Shown: positions 45,914 to 56,997 of the stretch, piece by piece
Position numbering within the stretch: the first letter of the stretch is position 1
Layout: each line of letters opens with the position of its first letter
DNA from: Symsagittifera roscoffensis
Lineage: Eukaryota; Xenacoelomorpha; Acoela; Convolutidae
DNA: 64,000 nucleotides
NCBI RefSeq assembly: GCF_963678635.1
Contig: NC_087065.1
Span: 42,097,430-42,161,429 of the forward strand
Direction of reading: 5' to 3'
Notes under the pieces: generated by a model
What the model was told of the DNA's origin: nothing
The model's database searches: none
Seen by the model: only the letters and a program-made list of their open reading frames with translations
Position numbers and translations under genes: made by a program

Positions 45914-46938
45914 GAATCTGGCGCATGACTTCACATAAATCAAACTATTTCAAGTGGTTTAACAGACGTGCCTGAAGTATTTTTGGGTTAGAAGTCTACT
46001 TTTTGAGGTCTTCGGGACGCTACTGACGAGTGGCTAGCTCTCACAAGTATAAATTGAGATGCCTTCAGGCTCGTGATGATGAATAAAACTTTTGTTCTGA
46101 TTTCATTGAAATTTCATTTCTTTTTAAAATGAGTGTTACACATTCACTTTTGTAAGATGAGAAAATGCTTTTTTGTTGAAAGTAAGAAACATTTTGTTAA
46201 CAGGATAAAAACCTTATACCGAATTGTAGGATAGAACTCGTTAAAAAAGGTAAATAAAGGGCTAGTTTGTCATGCTCGGTTTCAACCGGTCTAGTCTATT
46301 TTTTTAATCATCCAATTACTGAACGAGACGGAACTCGCTCAATCGAAAAACTATGCGCATATCGATTGCTGTTCTTTGATGTTAAAAAAGTTCTTTGATG
46401 TTAGAACATTGAAAGTATGCTTTGCTGTTTTTTTTTTCAAGGGCTATGTTAACTTTCAAGAACGTTTTCCCTTTTAAGATTATTATTGACAGAATTTTTG
46501 TCTAAGCTAAAAGAAGCCGGAAAAAGATGCGAGTAACTTGAAAGGGTAAATTTGTCTCTGTTATTTCCTTACAAAATTCAATTAAAAAAGATCAGCTCGA
46601 ATTTAATGAAAAGAGTGTGGTTATGACGTAGGTTTTAGTTAATATGCTAGCCATGAAGCGGTCAATCACTGCCGCTTTTCTATATTTTCATGTATTTTCT
46701 AGATCTAATAAATCATAAGTCTGTCTGTCACAATCAATTTACATGTGGCCATCGCCAAATTGGCGGCCATTTTGGTGAACTTTAAACCCCTAACCATGAA
46801 TTTAGAGAATTTTCGAGAAATTCTTTTGAGAATTTTCGAGCAATTATGTGTGCTCAAACTCGTCAAACTTTGCATGCTTTTCTGAATTTTTGTGGTACAA
46901 AAGAGACAAAGAAAAAATGTTGCCTCTAAACCTAACTT
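45914..46938. other. no gene recognised
   Basis: AT-rich. It contains GTATAAATTG and AATAAA within 60 bases (about 46047-46086), with no ORF between. Confidence 0.4.
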
Positions 46939-46947
46939 GTTTCAACC

Positions 46948-47304
46948 CGCGTCCAGACAATTCGGCCAAAGACAATTCAGCCGATTTGAAATTCAGACAA
47001 TTCAGCCAAAAGTATGCAGACAATTTAGCCAAAGACAATTCAGCCAATAATAGTGACCGCCGCAGTCGCGCCAACGTGTTGCGAGCTTGCCAACAGAGGG
47101 TAGGACTCTATACGAAATTTAGAGCCGGTTATCTCCGGCGACCTTAAACCGAGAAAAAAGTCCAATTCCGATATTTTTTCTTTCGAATCTAGCGTTATGT
47201 AAAACTGGCTGAATTGTCTCATGCTGAATTGTCTGTATACTTTTGGCTGAATTGTCTGAATTTTAAATTGGCTAAATTGTCTTTGGCCGAATTGTCTGTG
47301 CGCT
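46948..47304. mobile_element. Mutator-like foldback element with 9-bp target duplication
   Basis: Exact 9-bp direct repeats GTTTCAACC (46939-46947 and 47305-47313) flank inverted repeats of about 100 bp. The inverted repeats consist of GACAATTCAGCC modules separated by AAA, GATTTGAAATTCA and AAAGTATGCA spacers that are mirrored in the other arm. The loop holds the R3 repeat. A 9-bp duplication with long inverted arms is characteristic of Mutator-like elements. No transposase is present. Confidence 0.75.
47058..47146 (+). repeat. dispersed repeat R3 with GCCGG hairpin, copy 2
   Basis: Sits in the loop of the foldback element. The hairpin is GCCGGTTATCTCCGGC at 47124-47139, with the same stem as copy 1 and a different loop. 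Confidence 0.65.
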
Positions 47305-47697
47305 GTTTCAACCATTGGATTCACTTTTTTTTGAATGCCAAAAAAAATCAATTACTCTTATCAATTTCCATTTTCCGGATTTCACTAGGCTCTGTAAATT
47401 TCTGTTGCGTGACCAAAGTCAAAATTGAAGTCTCAATAAATACAGGGTAAAATCGTGTCTCGTCAAGTCTCGGCTTCGCTTCTACCTTGCCTCGCCAACG
47501 TTTAACTGAAAGTTTCGAAAGATAAAGCAAGTAATATTAGCCTTTTTTCAGCCTTTTTAAACAAAGCAAGTAAAATTGTTCTCCTGGTAGTCTTGAGTTC
47601 AATGAGGTGCTTGCTAGGCGATGGGTTTTCCTCTTTGCTTCCCGCCTTTGTTTTTCTGCAGATTCTCAATACCTCTGCTCTAACTTTCATCTAATTG

Positions 47698-48239
47698 TTG
47701 TTCGGACTTTCGATACGAATGTAACAAAATGTTTGTGCTCGGGGTGGGTTTTTTCTTCAGACAAGTTTCGATTTTTTAACTAGCCGTTTTTGACGGACTT
47801 TTTTAATATCATTCAAAAGGTATTGTAATCATGAGCTTAAATTTGAAAAATATCTAACCTTTGCTCATTTATCTTAAAGTAATGGGGGTTAAAAGATTGC
47901 CATTTTGGCCAATTAATTAAAATTTTGGGACAATTAACGCGCCATATATTTCGCGCTATTAGCGCGCAAGCGGAGAGTTAATCCGTCTTAGAAATCGTTC
48001 CAAATTGGTTGAAAGAAGCTTTTTTGCCATAATTGATTTGTTACAAGGAGCGAAATCTATCTTTTTGTTCTTTATATGGCGCGTGGGGGTGATGATTTTT
48101 ATTTAAAAAACTCAAATTTTAGAGAAAAAAAAATTCATTTTGTTTTATTACATTTAATTTTTTAATGTTTTTACTGCTCCATAAACCTTAAAAGGCAGTC
48201 GGAACATTCAGGGCTTCGCCCTGATACGAGCAGTCTTGT
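47698..48239 (-). mobile_element. HpE element, full length
   Basis: Reversed right end TTCGGACTTTCGATACGAAT and reversed left end with the perfect hairpin TCAGGGCTTCGCCCTGA. Confidence 0.8.
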
Positions 48240-48435
48240 CTGGATTTAGAGTTACAAAGAAATTTAATTCGTAAGGATTTAGGGCAAACATCCGATATAT
48301 CAAACATTGAACTTATATAAAGATTATGTAAGAATCTGTCGTTAAAAATTCAAAAACAAGCCAGCTCAACTATCCGATTCCCAATCTAGCCGACGTTTGG
48401 TTCAAGCAGGTCTCCGTTGGCTTTTATTTTATGCA

Positions 48436-48489
48436 GAGTCTGACCCTCTATTGGCAAGCTCGCAACACAAAGGAGCGACTGCTGCGGTC
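48436..48489 (-). repeat. dispersed repeat R3, copy 3 (partial, inverted)
   Basis: On the minus strand GACCGCAGCAGTCGCTCC and TTGCGAGCTTGCCAATAGAG match 47056-47098. The hairpin part is missing. Confidence 0.55.
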
Positions 48490-49264
48490 TTTATTAATTG
48501 GATCAAAACAGCATTTTTTAAGCGAACGTTAAAAAATCGGATCTTCGCCCTAAATTTTGGAAGCAGTTGGAAAAAAGCTGTTTTTCGGATGTTTGCTACA
48601 TCTTTTGGTTTTTCGGATGTTTGACACATCTTTACACGATACCCAATTTGTACAACCAGTTTTACCAAATCAAATCAATTGAAATTAACGTGAAAACTTG
48701 GACCTATAATCAACGTGCAAAAATGGATTTTTTCGAACATTTGATCATTTATAAAATCAAATTGCGCAAATTCAGCTCATATGTTTTTTGTATTATATGC
48801 ATCGACAAAAATTTTTACTCCCTCTTACCGTTTTTAACAAGAGTTTTTTCATGAGAAGGAGCAATTGAGTTTTTTTTTCAATTGCAGAAAAAAACTGCTT
48901 TTCATTGCATAAAACAGTGTGGCTAGGTGCTTATTTTTCAATTGTTTTTTAAAAAACCATTTCCATACTTTTAAGCCCAAACCAAAATGTTGCAGGTGAT
49001 GATAAATTCAAATCAAATGATTAAGGCTTGTTTTATTTTATACTAGTAAAATTTCCATCGGGGAGCAATTAACGCTGCAATGAAACTCTTTTTTTTCGAT
49101 GTTGTCTTTCTGTACGGATTATTGTTGCAACTTTTGAAAAAAACTGCTAAAATTTGCACGCTGTGGATTTGTTTTCCAGGCAATTTCTAAAATTAATGAA
49201 ATATAACAAAAATTGTTGATTGATCTAAAACATATTGATGTTTTGAGCCGCAAATAAAGCAAAA
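48490..49264. other. no gene recognised
   Basis: AT-rich sequence with no coding-quality frame or element end. Confidence 0.4.
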
Positions 49265-49878
49265 CAAGACTGCTCGTATCAGGGCGAAGCCCTGAATGTT
49301 CCGACTGCCTTTTAAGGTTTTATGGAGCAGTAATAACATTGAAAAATTAAACGTAATAAAATAAAATGAATTTTTTTTTCTAAAATTTGAAATTTTTTAA
49401 TGAAATTTTTAATACGCCATTTAAAGTACAAAAAGATAGAATTAGCTCCTTCTACAATCAATTATGGCAAATAAGCTTCTTTTAAGATGGATTAACTCTC
49501 TCCGCTTACGCGTTAATATCGCGAAATATATCGCGTTAATTGTCCCAAATTGGCCAAAATGGCACTCTTTAAACCCCCATAATTTTACAAAAAATAGTCA
49601 CAGGTGAAATATCTTTTCAAATTTGAGCTCAAGACAACAATACCTTTGGAATGATAAAAAAGAAAAATGGCTAGTTAAAAAGTCGAAATTTGTCTGAAGA
49701 AAAAAAACCCACCCGAGCAGAAATATTCCATTACTTTTCAAATTTGAGCTCAAGACAACAATACCTTTGGAATGAAAAAAAAAGAAAAATGGCTAGTTAA
49801 AAAGTCGAAATTTGTCTGAAGAAAAAAAACCCACCCGAGCAGAAATATTCCATTACTTTCGTGTCGAAAGTCGGAACA
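49265..49878 (+). mobile_element. HpE element with internal 122-bp duplication
   Basis: Complete ends. The segment 49613-49735 is repeated at 49736-49857 with almost no change. Confidence 0.8.
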
Positions 49879-50342
49879 ATAACATTATAATATTAAATGT
49901 AATAAGATAAAATGAAAAAAAAAATTCTAAAATTTGAATTTTTTTAAATGAAATCATCTCCCCACACGCCATATAAAGTACAAAAAAATAGATTTCGCTC
50001 CTTGTAACAAATCAATTCAGGCAAATAAGCTTTTTTTAACCAATTTGGAACGGTTTTTAAGATGGATTAAATCTCCGCCTATGTGTTAATAGCGCGAAAT
50101 ATACCGCGCGTTAATTGTCCCAAATTGGCCAAAATGGCAATATTTAAACCCCCAAAACTTTACAAAAAATGATCACAGGTGAAATATCTTTTCAAATTTA
50201 AGCTCAGAACAACAACACTCTTTGAATGATGTGAAAAATTTCCGTCAAAAAGGGCTAGTTAAAAAGTCGAAATTTGTCTGTAGAAAAAAAAACGCACCCC
50301 GAGCGCAAATATTCCGTTACTTTCGTATCGAAAGTCGGAACA
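49879..50342 (+). mobile_element. HpE element lacking the left end
   Basis: Begins in the interior at ATAACATTATAATATTAAAT directly after the previous copy. The right end is intact. Confidence 0.75.
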
Positions 50343-50379
50343 ATAGTTGTTTTTGACAAACACTTTTTGCTGACTTTTC

Positions 50380-50989
50380 TTATTTGAGCTCAAGACAACA
50401 ATACCTTTGGAATGATAAAAAAGAAAAATGGCTAGTTAAAAAGTCGATATTTGTCTGAGGAAAAAAAAACCCACCCGAGCAGAAATATTCCATTACTTTC
50501 GTGTCGAAAGTCGGAACAATAACATTATAATATTAAATGTAATAAAATAAAATGAAAAAATATTTTTCTAAAATTTGAATTTTTTTTTTATGAAATCATC
50601 CCCCCACACGCCATATAAAGTACAAAAAAATAGATTTCGCTCATTGTAACAAATCACTTATGGCAAATGAGCTTCTTTTAACCACCGACTTGAAACGGTT
50701 TTTAAGATGGATTAAATCTCTGCCTATGCGTTAATAGCGCGAAATATATCGCGCGCTAATTGTCCCAAATTGGCCAAAATGGCAATCTTTTAACCCCCAA
50801 ACCTTTACGAAAAATGATCACAGGTGAAATATCTTTTCAAATTTAAGCTCAGAACAACAACACTCTTTGAATGATGTGAAAAAATTCCGTCAAAAAGGGC
50901 TAGTTAAAAAGTCGAAATTTGTCTGAAGAAAAAAAAACCCACCCCGAAAACAAATATTCCGTTACTTTCGTATCGAAAGTCGGAACAAT
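50380..50989 (+). mobile_element. two 5'-truncated HpE copies in tandem
   Basis: A right-end fragment to 50519 is followed by a copy (50520-50989) with the same truncated start as at 49879. This implies that the truncated form was duplicated. Confidence 0.75.
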
Positions 50990-51264
50990 AGTTTTTTTCG
51001 ACGAACACTTTTTGCTGACTTTTCTTATTTGCAGTTTTCAATTTGAAATTTATAAGGGGCACAAAGTTTCCATTGCTCAATTTGAGCAAATTGTAGTTGG
51101 AAAACAATTTTGGCTGCAAAATTACTTCAATTTCATTGAGGCCCAACTTCATGATTTAAAGATTGTGTCAAATTAAGGAATTTGCCTATGTGGTCCGTCT
51201 GCTGCTCAGTTTGTCTTCTCTACTTAACTTGATTTCTAGCATTTGCGATGTGAGTCAATTTATT

Positions 51265-51935
51265 GTTCCGGCTTTCGATACGAAAGTAACGGAAAATTTG
51301 TGCTCGAGGCGGTTTTTTTTTCTTCAGACAAATTTCGACTTTTTAACTAGCCAATTTTGACGGATTTTTATAATATCATTCGTAAGGTATTGTTGTCCTG
51401 AATTCAAATTTGAAAAAATGTTTCACCTGTGATCATTTTTCGCAAAGTTACGGGGGCTTAAAGATTTCCATTTTGGCAAATTTGAAACAATTAACGCGCG
51501 ATATATTCCGCGCTATTAAGGCGTAAGCGGAGAGTTAATCCGTCATAGAAATTGGAGAAATTGTTCCAAATTGGTTGAAAGAAGCTTATTTGCCATAGTT
51601 GATTTGTTACAAGGAGCGAAATCTATCCTTTTGTACTTTATATGGCGTGTGGGGGATTAACGCGTAAGCGGAGAGTTAATCCGTCTTAGAAATCGTTCCA
51701 AATTGGTTGAACGAACCTTTTTGCCATAATTGATTTGTTAAAAGGAACAAAATCTCTCATTTTGTACTTTATATGGCGTGTGGGGGGATGATTTTCGTTA
51801 AGAAAATTCAAATTTTAGAATTTTTTTTTCATTTTGTTCTATTTCATTTAATTTTTGAATGCTATTACTGCTCCAGAAACCTGAAAAGACAGCGGAACAT
51901 TCAGGTCTTCACCCTGATACGAGCAGTCTTGTTTC
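51265..51935 (-). mobile_element. HpE element with internal duplication
   Basis: Reversed right end TTCCGGCTTTCGATACGAAA and reversed left end CGAGCAGTCTTG. The stretch from the core to GGCGTGTGGGGG is present twice. Confidence 0.8.
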
Positions 51936-53229
51936 TTTGCAGGTTCCTTGAGCGATCTATCCAATTCCGAAATTTTTTTGTCTTTTGGTTTCATACACTT
52001 TGAAGCCTTTTTTTAGCTTCAAGCTTTAAAAAAGGAATAATTAGACTGTCTTTTCTTCCTGTCGCTGTTGCTCGGTTAGCCGTAACTGTTCGGAAAACTT
52101 GCTCTAGCTAATTGATAAAGCTATAATTTACTCAGCTGATGTTTTTAGATGTAAATCAATGTACTATAATGCTCCGAGAGTTTACGATCAGGAGGTTGCC
52201 GAATGAACAAGAGAAAGTTTGTGGTTTAGAGTTTTTGGTTAACTTATTTTCTAATTTTCCAATTTTTTTCACCAAACTTGAAAAAAGGTTGTACCAGGAC
52301 AAAACTATAAAAATCGGAAAAACTTCCCTATCAGAATTTGCTTGCCATAAATTTTGTTTATGAAGCCTTTCTAAAACTGCTGCTCAAACCATTCATGCGA
52401 CCACCATTTTTTCAAAAAATTTGATTTCCTCTACAACAACAAGCGATTTTCAGTTTAAACATGAGGTGTTTTTAACGAGTTGTACTAATTTCAAAAATAA
52501 GTTAGAAACAGCAGCAAAGTTGATTGTACTTTTTGCATGAGAAATGCTGGTTATTCAATTCATACTGAAAAAAATAACTCCAAATTTTGTTGAAATTTTT
52601 TTCGTCGCAAAAAATAATTTCTTTGCAAAATCAATTATTTACCCAACAAAAATTTTGCTTCCAGAATTGTGATTACTTGCTGTAAGGTGTTCCATTCAGT
52701 CTTTATGTACGAAAAAAATAAATGCCGGACTTTTTTATGTGGTTAAATAAGGTAATCGTATGTTGATTTTAGATACACCTGAAGTTGGTTAGATACTCTT
52801 AAAATCAGTCCACAAAAAGACCAGACTTACACGCACTCAATTTTTTTGAAAAAGAAGTTTTTTAGTCGTTCGCGAAAAAAATTTATGTAAAATTTTTGAT
52901 ATAACTACAGATGAAATTCCAGAAAATAATTTGGCGAAACGCCCATAGCAGTTTATCTGTGTGGAGTTCTTGTCACCTAACCAGTTGGTTTTCTCATCAG
53001 AGAAAATGTGTCTTAGGAGTAAACACAAAACATAAAGTCAAGCACAACCAGTCAATAAATTTTACTAAGGGAGAAGATACAGGTCTCGTTAGTTTCATTT
53101 TAAGAAAATGCTAGTTGTGCACTTCCATGGGTAATACATCCTTTAATTTTCGTGCGAAATTGTCTCAAAGTTCTTGTCTCAAGTGGGTTGTTCTCAGCCC
53201 GTTAGTAAACGCTAGTTCCGTCGCGCACC
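51936..53229. other. largely unrecognised sequence
   Basis: Mostly AT-rich without coding signal, except for the possible transposase fragment at 52900-53010. Confidence 0.4.
52900..53010 (-). pseudogene. possible Tc1/mariner transposase fragment
   Basis: A minus-strand frame reads RHIFSDEKTNWLGDKNSTQI. The F-S-D-E-K motif followed by N about 10 residues on resembles the second-aspartate region of Tc1/mariner transposases. It covers only about 35 residues, there is no rest of the domain, and no terminal repeats were found. Confidence 0.25.
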
Positions 53230-53580
53230 CAGTGCCCATGGATTCTAATCGGTTATAATGGATTCTCGAGACAAAAATCAATCCATTATAATCTATAACA
53301 GATGTAAAATTCAGACCACGAAATCGATTATATTGCATTATAATCGATTGTTTTTGAAAAAAAAATCCATTATCATCCATTAAAATTGATTAAAATCTAA
53401 AAATTTTTTGGCACTGAAATCGATTATGTTTGCCAAGACACTCCATTAAAATCGATTATTTTTGAAATGCAAATCCAATATAATCCATTATGATCGATTC
53501 GATTTTCAGCACTAAATTCGATTATTTTTGCAGAAATTTTTAATATTTTGCAGAAAGTTTGCAAAATGTACGCTAAGCCT
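53230..53580. repeat. satellite-like AATCGATTATAAT tract, part 1
   Basis: Repeated words of the form ATCCATTATAATCGATTA with TTTTTGAAA-type spacers, on both strands because the motif is self-complementary. Confidence 0.7.
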
Positions 53581-53619
53581 TTTAGTAAACGCCATGTCTC
53601 AACATCACCTCTCAGGTTT

Positions 53620-53870
53620 TTTTACATCCCCCTAACTCAAGAGGGGGCGGTAAACTGGGGGTGTAAATCAGTAACCCACTCCCCAAAATCAACAAATAAA
53701 TAACCCACACTGTGTTCAACTATAAGGGGGATGGGGTGGGCAAATGGCAGTTGTGATAAACTGGCAGGGGGGGGGGGGTTGGGTAAACGGGGGAGGGGAT
53801 TTAGTAAACTGGGAGAGAGGGTTAAACTAAACTACGGGGGAGGGTGAGGTAAATATAGGGGGGTTCAATC
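53620..53870 (+). repeat. G-rich tract with repeated GTAAACTGGG words
   Basis: At least six short G-runs and five GTAAAC(T/G)GGG-like words, including a run of 13 G. Quadruplex formation is possible. Similar sequence occurs at 3600-3740 and 5280-5400. Confidence 0.6.
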
Positions 53871-54004
53871 AGAATAGATAAGACAAAAAAACATACAAAT
53901 TTTAATGTGAAATGTAACATTTTATGAATTTTATGAAACGTACGTAGCAACTGCACTAAACAGGAGATGAGATAAGTTTGAAAAAAGTTGTAAATTTTAT
54001 CAAT

Positions 54005-54240
54005 AACGTCTCGAAAAAATCCATTATAATTAATTATAATCGATTATAATGGATTATATTGGCACAAAAATATAAAGATTATAATCCATCTTTAATGGGT
54101 TGTAATTGATTTTAATGGATTATATTGACACAAAAAATTTTATGATTATAATCCATTTTTAATGGATTATAATCGATTAGTTTGTAAATTTATAGATACT
54201 GACCATATTATGACAATATAATCGATTATGATCCATTAGC
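54005..54240. repeat. satellite-like AATCGATTATAAT tract, part 2
   Basis: Units of about 50 bases, TTATAATCGATTATAATGG followed by ATTATATTGGCACAAAAAT and variants, repeated about four times. Confidence 0.7.
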
Positions 54241-54451
54241 GCTCGGTGCGGGGTAATATTTCACAGGAAGTTAATTTTTACTGTTTTTTGAGGTATATCT
54301 CAAGGAAAATAGTATAGCTAAATATTGAACATCTCAGCATTTTTTCATGGATCATTTAGAAGAAATCAGAGCTAAATTTCAAGTCTATCTCAGAATTTAT
54401 TCTAAGACTTTCAGCAGCGTTGTTTTTTTTAGCCTCATCCGAATGAGAGAG

Positions 54452-54637
54452 TTAGCTTAAGTACTTTCTAAAATTTGGATAGTTAAGATTTGACAGAAGC
54501 GCCCAGACTGAGAGGTAACAGACACGCATAGACTCCTCTAGGTCGACCGCAACTTCCGGACAGATTCCTTTATTTTTGCTAAATTTGAAAGGTCGAATTT
54601 TTTTCAGGACGTCCAATTTGATAAACTTTGAAGCCAT
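54452..54637 (-). CDS. unidentified small ORF or first exon (61 codons)
   Basis: Opens with ATG in the context CTAAAAATGGCT and reads MASKFIKLDVLKKIRPFKFS, then a more hydrophobic part with two Cys (RVCYLSVWALLSNLNY), before a TAA. GC content in the middle is above the surroundings. A donor-like GTACTT lies just before the stop, so it could be the first exon of a spliced gene. No homologue is recognised and no partner exon was found. Confidence 0.3.
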   Translation of the reverse strand: MASKFIKLDVLKKIRPFKFSKNKGICPEVAVDLEESMRVCYLSVWALLSNLNYPNFRKYLS

Positions 54638-55242
54638 TTTTAGCTGGAATCTTTACCAGTGCTAATGTTTTGCGGGATCATCCGGGTTTTTTACCACTCA
54701 GTTCATGGTAAATTATGATTCGTCCCATTCAGGTTAAGTTATCAATACTTAACCAAAAAGAAAAAAAGGCGCTTTTACACCTTAGACAAATAAATTTATC
54801 CTCACCGTTTCATTTAATTATTCAAACTACCAGAAAAACACTTGAAAACTAGAAATTAATCAGAAAATTGAGACCAAATTATTGGAATGGGTTAATTTTG
54901 CTCTCATGATTGAAGAAGTTTACTAAAAATTAACATATTATTTGAAATAGGTCTTTGAAACTTGTTAATGCTTTCTGAGTTAGGACCGAGTTGGTTAACT
55001 CATAGAGTAATTTCGGATAGGGTACACCGTCTGCTCGTCACGCTATCTTATTTTCGGCCGGATAGATTCGTGCAACTTCTTAGTCTAATACCGATCCTAA
55101 TCTTACTCTTATACTATCTAGTCTCAGGTTGTTTAACTAGTCTCTGCTAGGCTCAATAGATCTAGGGTATACTGGTTTATTGCGGCTGCTGAAGTGCTCG
55201 GGAGAGTCCAACTAATTTCTAAGTTAAATTCAAATCTCTCTG

Positions 55243-55270
55243 GTGCTGAAATTACAAGTAACTTCAGCAC
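55243..55270. repeat. 28-bp palindrome (one mismatch)
   Basis: GTGCTGAAATTAC and GTAACTTCAGCAC are separated by two bases, a 12-of-13 match in inverted orientation. Confidence 0.8.
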
Positions 55271-56866
55271 TTACAAATAAGTGGGTTGTTAGTTAGATGG
55301 ATCATGATTGGTTAATATTAAATACTTTACATTGGTAAAATATCTAATTTATCCAATCATAAAATGTAGTTTAGATCAGGTTCCACCCATCCGGGTTTTA
55401 CAGAGTTTTTTAGAATGGTTCTTCTGCAATTCGAAGGATGGATGATGGACGTTGGTGTTTGGCGAACATCATATTTCTTCTGTTTCCTTTTTGTTAAAGA
55501 AGTTCCAGGAAGCTGGAGTTAGAGACATAAGACGTTGTGTCTTCTAGTGACAACGACTAAGTCTTCGCAACAAACTCAAATCTGATTTCAGAATGGTTTG
55601 CTATGTCAGGTTTTTCTGTTCTGCGTGGAGAACTTCTTTTGTGTCTGATCTAGTTTGGGAATGGCGTGGAGATTGTGCGTGGAGGGGATGCCTGGTTACT
55701 CGGATCTGTACGTATACTTGAACATCGAGGTGGTCATTGGTCTAGTTCAATGAAGTCCTTTTCTGCGAAGTCAAGTCGTACTATAAATCCTTTGAGTTGT
55801 GATTGTGAGTGGCATATCGATTGTGGTTGGCCATTCTCTCTCGAGTGTAGTGGGGTCGTTTTGTCTTTAGATGTTCGTCCTTGGTGTTGTGTTCTGATCT
55901 ATGTATTGCATAATGTAATTTACATTTTATAAAACATTTATTAGTTTAATATTTTTTTAATTATGATTTTAGTTAGTTGTTTTCACAAAAGCTTTTTGTT
56001 TTAGTTCGGTTATTTTGAGGAGTTACTCACACTTGAGTAGCTCTTATTAAAAATAGAGGTGTGGTCACAAAGCGTGGATGTAGCGCGGTGGGTTAGGCCG
56101 GCTATAGAGCATGCTCAGGACGTCCTTCCTGGTGGGTTAGGCCAGGAGTGGGAGTATGATTTCATGCGGTTTTTGTGAGGGGTCCTGTTATGTGACAACG
56201 TTTTATGTTGGGTTTGTTGTGGTTTTTCTTATGTCTTGTTGGTTATGTCCTTTTTCCAAAAAGCAAATTGTTCGTGGTATGGGTTTGTCTTTCGACTTTT
56301 TTGTGTTTTATTATTTCTTTCTTAGACTTTATAATAGTCTTCAAAAGAATAAATTATCCAGTTTTAAACTGGGTTAATCCGGTTTGGGTACCGTTGGTTT
56401 CCTTTTCTTAGTCATGCTGTTATTCTATGATTTGTGGTATTTAGTAAGCTGCGTTGGTTAGTTTTGTTTAGTATATGATTCCTTTCCAACCGGGTTAAAG
56501 GAAAGTTTGAAACATGTTATTATATGTTAGAGTTGTTGAGTGTGAAAACTTGAAACTGAGATTCATTATTTTAAACAATTCTTCGTGGGCGAGCTGTGCG
56601 AGTGTGGATAGAATTTCTGTGCGAATAAATGAGAATATCAAAAGGTTAGTACTGCATTTGCATTTTATTAATTTACTGCATAGAATTTGGAAATTTACTG
56701 CTAGTTATGGGGGAATTTTAAGTTACAAATTTTCATCATAATTAGATTTACTGCTTGTGGGGAAAATTTTTAGAAATGAATTTACTGCAATGGTATTAAA
56801 TTTATAAATTTATAAGTGTAAGAGATTAATAGAATTGTTGAAATCTGTTTGATGAAATTTGCGGTC

Positions 56867-56872
56867 TTTATT
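56867..56872 (-). terminator. candidate poly(A) signal AATAAA
   Basis: AATAAA about 126 bases past the stop of the 601-aa ORF, in the same strand. In an LTR element it could mark the R region. Confidence 0.35.
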
Positions 56873-56919
56873 TGTTTTTTGTGGTTTTTGTAGGTGATCG
56901 TCGGATGAAGGCTAAAAAT

Positions 56920-56994
56920 CTAAAGAAAACATGGATAAAGTATGGTGAGTTTTTTAATATTTTAATTAGTTAGTAATATTCATTTAATACTTAC
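56920..56994 (-). other. candidate 75-nt intron directly after the 601-aa ORF stop
   Basis: TAA (57000-56998) is followed by CAG|GTAAGT, a perfect consensus donor. TTTTCTTTAG ends at 56920 as an acceptor; a second acceptor lies 8 bases further on. Confidence 0.4.
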
Positions 56995-56997
56995 CTG

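Larger units (their letters stand above)
54960..56997 (-). other. 3' non-coding/LTR region of the env-bearing retroelement
   Basis: The plus strand changes to a G/T-rich bias from about 54960, the same bias as across the coding part to the window end, which marks the likely extent of the element. No protein-coding frame is credible here. LTR borders cannot be fixed because the 5' LTR lies outside the window. It contains a near-perfect palindrome (55243-55270), two GGTGGGTTAGGCC direct repeats (about 56090 and 56131), a candidate intron, and AATAAA on the minus strand (56872-56867). Confidence 0.5.

Noticed and set aside
46050-46110. C/D-box snoRNA (GTGATGA ... CTGA)
   Set aside because: The boxes are only about 27 bases apart and there is no terminal stem.
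56080-56160. tRNA gene (A-box-like TAGCGCGGTGGG)
   Set aside because: No B box at the right distance and no cloverleaf. The GGTGGGTTAGGCC words are a direct repeat instead.
56894-56945. Plus-strand exon between TTTTTGTAG and GTGAGT
   Set aside because: It has splice-like borders, but the stretch lies in the 3' region of a minus-strand element and no partner exon in phase was found.
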